Part shown: in pieces, positions 1 through 5,067 of the stretch
Layout of the letters: each line of letters begins with the position of its first letter
How positions within the stretch are numbered: position 1 is the stretch's first letter
The notes under the pieces: model-generated
What the model was told of the DNA's origin: nothing
Seen by the model: only the letters and a program-made list of their open reading frames with translations
Database searches by the model: none
Position numbers and translations under genes: made by a program
DNA from: an uncultured Collinsella sp.
Lineage (GTDB): Bacteria; Actinomycetota; Coriobacteriia; Coriobacteriales; Coriobacteriaceae
DNA length: 6,904 bases
Assembly: GCA_900542555.1 (NCBI GenBank)
Contig: UQNU01000075.1
Span: 1-6,904 of the forward strand
Direction of reading: 5' to 3'

Positions 1-100
1 GCATAGACCTTCTGGTCATGCCGTCCTCTTTGAATGACAAGTTGTCGCTCTGGTGGGCGCGCAGCGTCAACTAGTTACGCGGTTTGGTAAAACCGCGTAA
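1..100 (-). repeat. Structured 3' element, copy A (left end cut by window edge)
   Basis: This non-coding stretch lies directly after the stop codon of the RGG-tail gene. Read on the + strand it holds GCAT-A-GACC-TTCT-GGTC-ATGC (1-21), a short hairpin with one bulged A. A spacer of about 40 nt follows, then CGCAGCGTCAA (60-70), then a perfect 11-bp hairpin with a GGTA loop (75-100). The same parts occur in the same order and at nearly the same distances at 3277-3379. The outer left arm seen in copy B would lie before base 1 and cannot be judged. Function is unknown; a 3' UTR or transcription-end structure is the simplest reading. Confidence 0.6.
75..100 (-). terminator. Perfect 11-bp hairpin after the RGG gene, no U-tract
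   Basis: TTACGCGGTTT (75-85) and AAACCGCGTAA (90-100) pair perfectly around a GGTA loop (TACC in the transcript of the minus-strand gene). The stem begins 5 nt after the TAG stop of the RGG-tail gene. The position suggests a transcript end or mRNA 3'-end stabiliser. No run of T follows on the minus strand, so this is not a textbook intrinsic terminator. Confidence 0.5.
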
Positions 101-105
101 CCCAA

Positions 106-1017
106 CTAGAAGCGGTTGCCGCGGAAGCCGCCGCCGTTGCGGCCGCCACGATCGCCACCGCGACCGCCGCGGTCGTTACCACGGTTGCCGCCAAAGCCGC
201 CACGGTTGCCACCGCGATCGCCATAGCCACCACGGTTGCCGCCAAAGCCGCCGCGACCGCCACGGTCGCCGCCACGGTCACCAAAGCCGCCACGGCCGCC
301 ACGATCGCCACCGCGACCGCCGCGGTCGCCACCACGGCCACCACGATCGCCAAAGCCGCCGCGACCACCACGGTCGCCGCCACGACCACCACGGTCGTCA
401 CGGCCGCCGCGAGGACCGCGATCCTCGTCCAGGCCCATGGCGACGAGCGGAGCGATAACCTTATCGAGAGCGGCCATCAGCTCGGTGGCCTCCTCGTAAG
501 AAAGCTCGGGCAGGAGCTTCTCCTTCTTGTTGGCAAGCTCGACCAGGCCCTCAGCGGCATCCTCGGCAGCGAAGACGACGATCTTGCGCATATCGCCCTC
601 GGCGTCGTCGATGCGGCCGACCAGATCGGCAGCCTCGGCCTCGGCCATCAGGCCATCGAGCTCACGGAGGCGCATGCCCAGCAGGTCGGACATTTCCTTC
701 TGCTGCATCTTGGGCTTGAGGTCAAGAAGCTTGATGGCGCGCTCGATGTTCGCCATGCGCTTGGCCTTGGCCTCCTCCTCCTTGGAAATAGCAAAGCGAC
801 GGCTACGCAGCAGGCGGGCGGCCTTCTGCATCTTGTCCATCAGCTCTTCGTCATCGTAATCAACGGCGGCCTCGACAACCTCGGCCTCCTCCTCGGCGGA
901 AACCTCGTCAGCAGCCTCAACCTCGGCAGCTTCGGTCTCCACGGTCTCGACTGCCTCAACCTCGGCAGCCATGGTCTCGTTCTCGGTCTCGTTCATGATC
1001 TCTTCGTTCTCGGACAT
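106..1017 (-). CDS. MarR-like winged-helix protein with acidic N-terminus and RGG-repeat tail
   Basis: The 303-aa product has three parts. Residues 1-58 are very acidic (Glu/Ala/Val-rich, probably disordered). Residues about 90-195 resemble a MarR-family winged helix: a helix-turn-helix (KPKMQQKEMSDLLGM), a wing region (ADLVGRIDDAEGDMRKIVVF, aligning with the usual GLVxRxxDxxDRR) and C-terminal helices (LSYEEATELMAALDKVIAPL) like the MarR dimerisation helices. Residues 200-303 are almost only Arg, Gly, Asp, Phe and Asn, with about 20 RGG triplets and a final GNRF. RGG tails typically bind RNA, as in some cold-shock helicases and hnRNPs, so a nucleic-acid-binding role is likely; the target is unknown. 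The MarR match is by eye, and the recognition helix (RLRELDGLMAEAE) is unusually acidic for DNA binding. The ATG start is preceded by AAGAAGGAG four nt upstream; M8 and M16 are less likely starts. The gene stands alone, followed by structured element copy A. Confidence 0.85.
   Translation of the reverse strand: MSENEEIMNETENETMAAEVEAVETVETEAAEVEAADEVSAEEEAEVVEAAVDYDDEELMDKMQKAARLLRSRRFAISKEEEAKAKRMANIERAIKLLDLKPKMQQKEMSDLLGMRLRELDGLMAEAEAADLVGRIDDAEGDMRKIVVFAAEDAAEGLVELANKKEKLLPELSYEEATELMAALDKVIAPLVAMGLDEDRGPRGGRDDRGGRGGDRGGRGGFGDRGGRGGDRGGRGGDRGGRGGFGDRGGDRGGRGGFGGNRGGYGDRGGNRGGFGGNRGNDRGGRGGDRGGRNGGGFRGNRF
109..420 (-). repeat. Low-complexity RGG-coding tandem repeat DNA
   Basis: This GC-rich stretch encodes the RGG tail (residues 200-303) as imperfect units such as DRGGRGG and FGDRGG. 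Codons are mixed (CGT/CGC for Arg, GGC/GGT for Gly), so the DNA is less repetitive than the protein. Such tracts are prone to copy-number change and mis-assembly. Apparent frames on the opposite strand here, rich in Arg/His or Val/Ala, are by-products of this composition. Confidence 0.85.
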
Positions 1018-1031
1018 GAGACTCCTTCTTG

Positions 1032-1109
1032 GCCCTCTCGGGCATCATCGCCCCATTCGCGGGGCCCGTCGCGCACTCTTTGCGCTTTAAACATTCATGC
1101 CTCTCGGCA
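1032..1109 (-). promoter_or_regulatory. Structured 5' leader of the RGG gene with two GAGA-loop hairpins
   Basis: In the minus-strand transcript the leader can form TGCC-GAGA-GGCA (1098-1109), GCCCC-N6-GGGGC (1050-1065) and GCCC-GAGA-GGGC (1032-1043). The last ends only a few nt upstream of the AAGGAG ribosome site. GAGA is a stable GNRA tetraloop, and two 4-bp hairpins share it. No convincing promoter hexamers are visible upstream. Because the gene product looks RNA-binding, an autoregulatory leader is possible, but the stems are short. Confidence 0.35.
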
Positions 1110-1169
1110 AAACGTCCATTAGTTTATGGTGTCGCCATCCAATCTAGCTGCAGAATCTATGTGCACACA

Positions 1170-2585
1170 TTAATGCGACATGTGCGACTCGCGACGAGCG
1201 TACACCAGCGACGCCACGAACCCGACCACGGCAATCACGGCCGCCACACGCACGGCAGCTGCAAATCCAATCGCCTGGGCAACGTCCGTCGCAGCGCCAG
1301 CGGCGTCGGCGGTCGCCGCAGAACTCGAGAGCAGGCCGATAAACAGCGACGGGCCAAACGATGCGGCAATCATGTTCCACGTGTTGAGCAATGCCGTTCC
1401 GTGAGGATGTTCAGCGGCAGGCAGCGTCTCCAAGCCGGCCGTCTGCGAGGGGCTCAGCACCAAACCGACTCCGGCATACACTGCAACGGTCAGTGCCACG
1501 ACAACGCCGATGTTCATGCTTGCCGCCGTCATCGAGATTGCAGTCTGCCCCACGGCAATCAGGGCAAAGCCGACCGGCAGCAGCGGCCATGCACCACGGG
1601 CGTCCATCACGCGTCCGCCCACAATCGAGGTCACGGCGTTGCAGGCAATCGCCGGCAAAATGAGCAGGCCCGCAACAAGTGCGGTCATGCCGTATGCGCC
1701 CTCAAAATAGAGCGGCAACAAAACGCTCATCGAGAACGTCGTCATCATCGACACCACCACAAGCAAACACGCAGGCCAAAAACGAACGCTCGCCATGGGA
1801 CGCACGTTAAGCACCGGATGCTCGAGCTTGAGCTGACGGGCCGCAAACAGGCCGAGCAGCACAATGGCGGCGAAAAGCGCCACGATACCGGCAATCAGAT
1901 TGGTCGAGAACTCGCCTACGGAATACACAAATGCCGTAATGCCGGCGGCGAGCAAAACAACCGACAGAATATCAAGCGTGGTGTTCGAGCGCTCTCCGAC
2001 ATTCTGAACAAGCTTTACGCCCGCCGCAGCGACCACAATGCCGGCCACCAGCGGTACTACGAACACCGCCCTCCAGCCAAACAACGTGCACATAAGACCG
2101 CTGATCACAGGTCCAAACGCCGGCCCTAGCGTAATGCAGGCACCACCCAGGCTCAGATACAGACCGAGCTTCTCGCGCGGGGCGCAAGACAGCACCACGT
2201 TCATCATGAGCGGAAACAAGATGCCCGATCCCGCAGCCTGTAAAATACGACTTGGCAGCAAAACGCTAAACGACGGAGCGATCAGACACAGGACTTCGCC
2301 GGCGACCATACATCCGCATGCGAAAAACAACAGCTTGCGCGTCGAGAAACGGCCGGACAGGAAGGCCATGATGGCCGTAAAGATCGACGTCACAATCATG
2401 TAGCCCGAGACGAGCCACTGCGCCGTGGTGGCACTCACCGAAAAGGCCGCCATAATGTCGTGCAACGCCACGTTAATGATGTTCTCGTTAAACGCGGCAA
2501 CAAAGGCCGCAATATACATAACGACGAGAAGCGCCGCAGTGGCCGATGGCGTTACTTGAACTTGTTGCTGAGATTTGCTCCCCAT
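1170..2585 (-). CDS. DHA2-type MFS multidrug exporter (EmrB/QacA-like)
   Basis: The 471-aa product has about 14 hydrophobic segments and no signal peptide, matching the 14-TM DHA2 group of proton-driven drug exporters in the inner membrane. Family marks are NENIINVALHDIMAAF then TAQWLVSGYMI (33-63; the usual L-D-x-T-I-V-N-V-A-L-P stretch has Asn-Glu-Asn where the conserved Asp usually lies), motif A as FLSGRFSTRKLLFF (75-88), and motif C as LGPAFGPVISG then GWRAVFVVPLV (153-180). Substrate cannot be read from sequence; possible substrates are drugs, bile-derived compounds or metabolites. The start is ATG at 2585 (MGSKSQQQ), with AAGGA five nt and AGAGG ten nt upstream. The frame stays open to 2996, but that extension lacks membrane segments and runs antisense through the deformylase. 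No EmrA-like partner or regulator gene is adjacent, and no terminator is obvious after the TAA. Confidence 0.88.
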   Translation of the reverse strand: MGSKSQQQVQVTPSATAALLVVMYIAAFVAAFNENIINVALHDIMAAFSVSATTAQWLVSGYMIVTSIFTAIMAFLSGRFSTRKLLFFACGCMVAGEVLCLIAPSFSVLLPSRILQAAGSGILFPLMMNVVLSCAPREKLGLYLSLGGACITLGPAFGPVISGLMCTLFGWRAVFVVPLVAGIVVAAAGVKLVQNVGERSNTTLDILSVVLLAAGITAFVYSVGEFSTNLIAGIVALFAAIVLLGLFAARQLKLEHPVLNVRPMASVRFWPACLLVVVSMMTTFSMSVLLPLYFEGAYGMTALVAGLLILPAIACNAVTSIVGGRVMDARGAWPLLPVGFALIAVGQTAISMTAASMNIGVVVALTVAVYAGVGLVLSPSQTAGLETLPAAEHPHGTALLNTWNMIAASFGPSLFIGLLSSSAATADAAGAATDVAQAIGFAAAVRVAAVIAVVGFVASLVYARRESHMSH

Positions 2586-2790
2586 GCATTTCCTTCCTCT
2601 TGGAACGACAGTTGCATCGCCCCAGAGGAACAGTCCAGGGCGAAAAATGAGCCCTAGACTTACGCCAGACGCCGTACACGACGAGTCTGACAACATGGTC
2701 CAACGTCGAAAGATTGTAACGCGGACGCACAGCTTTCCTTCCGCGCTATTATTAAAAGTCCACGAAAGCATGAGACATGAGGAGCCCGCC
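2586..2790. promoter_or_regulatory. Divergent intergenic region, exporter / deformylase
   Basis: This 205-base region separates two divergent genes and must hold both promoters. For the deformylase, TATTAT at 2747-2752 is a good -10 candidate, with no clear -35 at the normal distance; transcription would start near 2759 and give a leader of about 30 nt. For the exporter no convincing promoter was seen. A weak 5-bp hairpin (AGGGC 2637-2641 with GCCCT 2651-2655) lies in the exporter leader. No regulator gene or clear operator palindrome was found. Confidence 0.4.
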
Positions 2791-3201
2791 ATGATTAAGC
2801 CCATCATGAAATCCGAGTTCTTTTTGCGCCTGCCTTCCGAAGACGCGGGACCCGACGATGCCGCGACCGGGCAGGACCTCCTGGATACACTCCACGAGCA
2901 TGAGCACGAGTGCGTGGGCCTCGCCGCCAACATGATTGGCGTGCGCAAACGCATCATCTGCGTAAAGGACGGCAACAGGACACTCCTGATGTACAACCCT
3001 CAAATTCTTGAGCAGGTCAATGCCTATCAGACGAGCGAAGGATGTCTCTCGCTGATCGGCGAGCGTCCCTGTACCCGCTATCGCCGCATTAAGGTGGAGT
3101 ATTTGGACGAGAACTTCGTCCACCGCATCAAAAACTTCTCGGGCTACACCGCCGAGATCATCCAGCACGAAATCGACCACTGCAACGGGATTGTTATTTA
3201 G
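2791..3201 (+). CDS. Short peptide-deformylase-family protein
   Basis: The 136-aa product belongs to the peptide deformylase family, cytoplasmic metalloenzymes that remove the N-formyl group from new proteins. Motif 2 (EGCLS, 83-87; metal ligand Cys85) and motif 3 (QHEIDH, 125-130; ligands His126 and His130, catalytic Glu127) are intact. Motif 1, normally GxGxAAxQ, reads CVGLAANM (41-48): the first Gly is Cys and the oxyanion-stabilising Gln is Met. The protein ends only six residues after HEIDH, without the C-terminal helix of E. coli Def. From memory, similar short MIKPI-starting, AANM-containing proteins occur in Firmicutes, so this looks like a subfamily rather than a damaged gene. Whether it is the main housekeeping deformylase is doubtful. 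The ATG start follows GAGGAG (2779-2784) with a 6-nt spacer; an in-frame upstream Met (2575) has no such support. It converges on the aminotransferase gene. Confidence 0.88.
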   Translation: MIKPIMKSEFFLRLPSEDAGPDDAATGQDLLDTLHEHEHECVGLAANMIGVRKRIICVKDGNRTLLMYNPQILEQVNAYQTSEGCLSLIGERPCTRYRRIKVEYLDENFVHRIKNFSGYTAEIIQHEIDHCNGIVI

Positions 3202-3241
3202 ACAGCCAGGGTAACGATGCAGGTTGAGCACACGACAGCGA

Positions 3242-3379
3242 GCGAGCCGCATTTGCGCCAAGGTGACGTGAAATGAGAGGGCGCTGACCTTCTGGTCGCG
3301 CCCTCGAAATTGAACGTCAGATTGGCGTGAATGCGGCTCGCGCAGCGTCAAGTGGTCCGCCGTTCGGTAGAACGGCGGA
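3242..3379 (-). repeat. Structured 3' element, copy B: long hairpin plus GGTA-loop hairpin
   Basis: Nearly the whole convergent intergenic region folds. The outer arms 3242-3261 and 3322-3341 pair over 20 positions, with only two G-T (wobble) positions. Next come TGACGT (3264-3269) with ACGTCA (3314-3319), then a purine-rich internal loop. The tip is GAGGGCGC-T-GACC-TTCT-GGTC-GCGCCCTC (3277-3305), with a single bulged T. CGCAGCGTCAA (3341-3351) and the second hairpin (3356-3379) follow. Copy A at 1-100 shares the GACC-TTCT-GGTC tip with one bulged base, the linker and the GGTA loop, but has different stem bases. It is probably transcribed from the minus strand as the aminotransferase 3' UTR; it may also end deformylase transcription from the other side. 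Confidence 0.7.
3356..3379 (-). terminator. Perfect 10-bp hairpin after the aminotransferase gene, no U-tract
   Basis: TCCGCCGTTC (3356-3365) pairs perfectly with GAACGGCGGA (3370-3379) around GGTA. It starts 5 nt after the TAA of the aminotransferase gene, the same distance and loop as the hairpin after the RGG gene, though the stems are unrelated in sequence. No T-run follows on the minus strand. Confidence 0.5.
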
Positions 3380-3384
3380 ACTAA

Positions 3385-4905
3385 TTAGCTCTGACGATAA
3401 TGGTCAAAGAAGTCGGCGAGGTCTTCGAGGGACTCTTTGAGTACTTCCATGCGCGGCAGGTACACGATGCGGAAGTGGTCGGGCTCAGCCCAGTTGAAGC
3501 CGCCGCCGCGCGTGATCAGGATCTTCTTCTCGTGCAGCAGGTCAAGGGCGAACTGCTCGTCATCGGTGATGCTGAACTTCTTCACATCCATCTTGGGGAA
3601 GATGTAGAACGCCGCACGCGGCTTAACCACCGAGATGCCGTCAATCTTGTTGAGCGCCTCATACACAAAGTTGCGCTGCTCGTAGACACGGCCGCCGGGA
3701 CGGATGTAGTCGTTGACGGACTGATGGCCACCGAGTGCCGTCTGGACGATCGACTGGGCCGGCACGTTGGAGCACAGGCGCATGTTAGAGAGCATGTTGA
3801 CGCCCATGATGAAGTCGCTCATGCAGCGCTGGTTGCCCGAAAGCACCATCCAGCCAATACGATAGCCCGCGATCATGTGCGACTTGGACAGACCGCTAAA
3901 GGTAACGCAGGGCAGATCGGGGGCGAGCGAGGCAATCGAGACGTGCTCGTAGCCGTCCATGCACAGGCGGTCGTAGATCTCATCGGCAAAGATCATCAGC
4001 TGATGCCTGCGCGCAATCTCGACGATGCCCTCGAGCACCTCGCGCGGATAGACAGAACCCGTGGGGTTGTTGGGGTTGATGATGACGAGGGCTTTGGTCG
4101 CGCTCGTGATCTTGGACTCCATATCCTCCAGGTCGGGATACCAATCCGCCTGCTCATCACACAGATAATGTACGGGATGACCACCAGCAAGGGTTGCGCA
4201 CGCCGTCCAGAGCGGATAGTCGGGGCTGGGGATCAGAATCTCGTCGCCGTTGTCGAGCAGCGCGTTCATCGAAAGCTGAATGAGCTCGGACACGCCGTTG
4301 CCCGTGTAGATATGCTCCATCTGAACGTTGGGCAGGCCCTTGATCTGCGAATACTGCATGATTGCCTTGCGCGCGGAGAACAGGCCACGCGAGTTGGAAT
4401 AGCCTTCGCAGTCGGGCAGCTGCTGGCGCATGTCCTTGATGACCTCATCGGGTGTGCGGAAACCGAAGGGCGCCGGGTTGCCGATATTGAGCTTGAGGAT
4501 GCGCTCGCCCTCGTCCTCCATACGGGCGGCCTCGTCGACGACGGGACCGCGCACGTCATACAGGACGTTGTCGAGTTTGGTGGATTTAGAAAAAGTACGC
4601 ATGGTGGTGCTCCTTGCAATTTGAGCTGAGGGATGGGGTTCGGGCTTGGAATCGTTGCGGGGTGATGATGCCTCGCCTTGATCGGCGTCGCCGGCGAGCA
4701 GCCAGGTAACATCGACCTCCAAAATACGGGCGAGCAGCTCAGCCACATCGCGCCGCGGAATCGTCTTGCCGCTCACATATTGGCTCATCTGACTCTTGCC
4801 GAGTTTTTTGCCGAGCATCTCCGATGCGCGGATTACGTCCGACTGGCGAACGTCGCGATTGGACATAGTCTGTCGCAGGCGATCGCTAAACGTCTCTTGG
4901 GCCAC
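3385..4905 (-). CDS. alaA: XRE-type HTH domain fused to AlaA-like alanine aminotransferase
   Basis: The 506-aa product joins two domains. Residues about 5-72 are an XRE/Cro-type helix-turn-helix (DRLRQTMSNRD, then KLGKSQMSQYVSGKTIP and DVTWLLAGD). Residues 73-101 form a polar linker. Residues 102-506 match AlaA glutamate-pyruvate aminotransferase closely: LKLNIGNPAPFGF (138-150), TGNGVSELIQ, PSPDYPLWTA, INPNNPTG (276-283), FADEIYD (307-313), the PLP lysine Lys341 in SGLSKSHMIAGYRIGW, and the substrate-carboxylate Arg479 in HFRIVYLPR. It should interconvert alanine and pyruvate with glutamate/2-oxoglutarate in the cytoplasm. The start is GTG at 4905, with a perfect AAGGAGG (4911-4917) five nt upstream; the in-frame ATG at 4944 lies inside the operator region. 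A second strong start exists inside the gene at 4602. The arrangement recalls MocR regulators (GntR-aminotransferase), but here the HTH is XRE-type and the enzyme appears fully active. The symbol applies to the enzyme part only. Confidence 0.9.
   Translation of the reverse strand: MAQETFSDRLRQTMSNRDVRQSDVIRASEMLGKKLGKSQMSQYVSGKTIPRRDVAELLARILEVDVTWLLAGDADQGEASSPRNDSKPEPHPSAQIARSTTMRTFSKSTKLDNVLYDVRGPVVDEAARMEDEGERILKLNIGNPAPFGFRTPDEVIKDMRQQLPDCEGYSNSRGLFSARKAIMQYSQIKGLPNVQMEHIYTGNGVSELIQLSMNALLDNGDEILIPSPDYPLWTACATLAGGHPVHYLCDEQADWYPDLEDMESKITSATKALVIINPNNPTGSVYPREVLEGIVEIARRHQLMIFADEIYDRLCMDGYEHVSIASLAPDLPCVTFSGLSKSHMIAGYRIGWMVLSGNQRCMSDFIMGVNMLSNMRLCSNVPAQSIVQTALGGHQSVNDYIRPGGRVYEQRNFVYEALNKIDGISVVKPRAAFYIFPKMDVKKFSITDDEQFALDLLHEKKILITRGGGFNWAEPDHFRIVYLPRMEVLKESLEDLADFFDHYRQS
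4600..4615 (-). promoter_or_regulatory. Internal ribosome site and ATG for a stand-alone aminotransferase
   Basis: Inside the fusion gene, AAGGAG (4610-4615) sits 7 nt before an in-frame ATG (4600-4602), codon 102. Starting there gives a 405-aa protein beginning MRTFSKSTKLDNVLYDVRG, which aligns with the N-terminus of E. coli AlaA and, as I recall, equals its length. The site lies at the end of the linker, where a ribosome site is not needed for the fusion, so two products from one gene are plausible. Confidence 0.55.
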
Positions 4906-4926
4906 TAGAACCTCCTTGCTGGCAAA

Positions 4927-5009
4927 GTTCAATTTATAGAACACGAATTGAACCTGGGTTCAATTTAGGCAGCAGTATAGCGCGGCGCATTATCGGGAAG
5001 TTCAATTTC
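4927..5009 (-). promoter_or_regulatory. GTTCAATT operator cluster and promoter of the XRE-aminotransferase gene
   Basis: Four copies of an 8-base motif occur: GTTCAATT at 4927-4934, its inverse AATTGAAC at 4946-4953, GTTCAATT at 4958-4965 and again at 5000-5007. The second and third form a perfect palindrome, AATTGAACCTGGGTTCAATT (4946-4965). The three same-direction copies are spaced 31 and 42 bases, close to whole helical turns. TATACT on the minus strand (4974-4979) is a -10 candidate, putting the start just upstream of the palindrome. An alternative uses TTGAAC (4958-4963) as -35 and CTATAA (4934-4939) as -10. Self-repression by the XRE domain of the downstream gene is the natural guess. 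Confidence 0.6.
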
Positions 5010-5067
5010 ATAAGAAAATGCGCCGGACTCTGAGATTTGCCCAAAGCGGACAATGACACGCACACGT

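Noticed and set aside
75..458. Open frames on both strands over the RGG tail (Val/Ala-rich and Arg/His-rich products).
   Set aside because: They are low-complexity by-products of RGG-coding DNA, lack ribosome sites, and one runs through the hairpin after the stop codon.
1160..1167. TGTGCACA palindrome just after the MFS stop as a terminator or operator.
   Set aside because: Eight bases with no loop cannot form a terminator hairpin, and no T-run follows.
1029..2129. Long plus-strand open frame antisense to the MFS gene.
   Set aside because: The product is Arg/His/Gln-rich with no recognisable domain and lies opposite a clear membrane protein; it is a GC-rich shadow frame.
2586..2996. N-terminal extension of the MFS frame upstream of 2585.
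   Set aside because: It has no membrane or family similarity and overlaps the deformylase antisense, while ATG 2585 has a good ribosome site and fits the DHA2 N-terminus.
3308..3315. AATTGAAC inside the long hairpin, identical to the operator half-site of the XRE-aminotransferase gene.
   Set aside because: It is a single isolated 8-mer, not in copy A, and its bases are accounted for by the hairpin pairing and internal loop; probably chance.
2752..3351. Minus-strand open frame over the deformylase and the long hairpin.
   Set aside because: It is opposite a gene with intact catalytic motifs; its N-terminus is made from the structured intergenic element.
3242..3379. Integron attC-like recombination site.
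   Set aside because: The imperfect hairpin is superficially similar, but no integrase, R-box consensus or cassette array is present and the flanking genes are chromosomal housekeeping types.
3400..4629. 409-residue plus-strand open frame opposite the aminotransferase.
   Set aside because: The minus-strand frame shows all AlaA motifs; the plus product has no known domain pattern and reflects codon bias.
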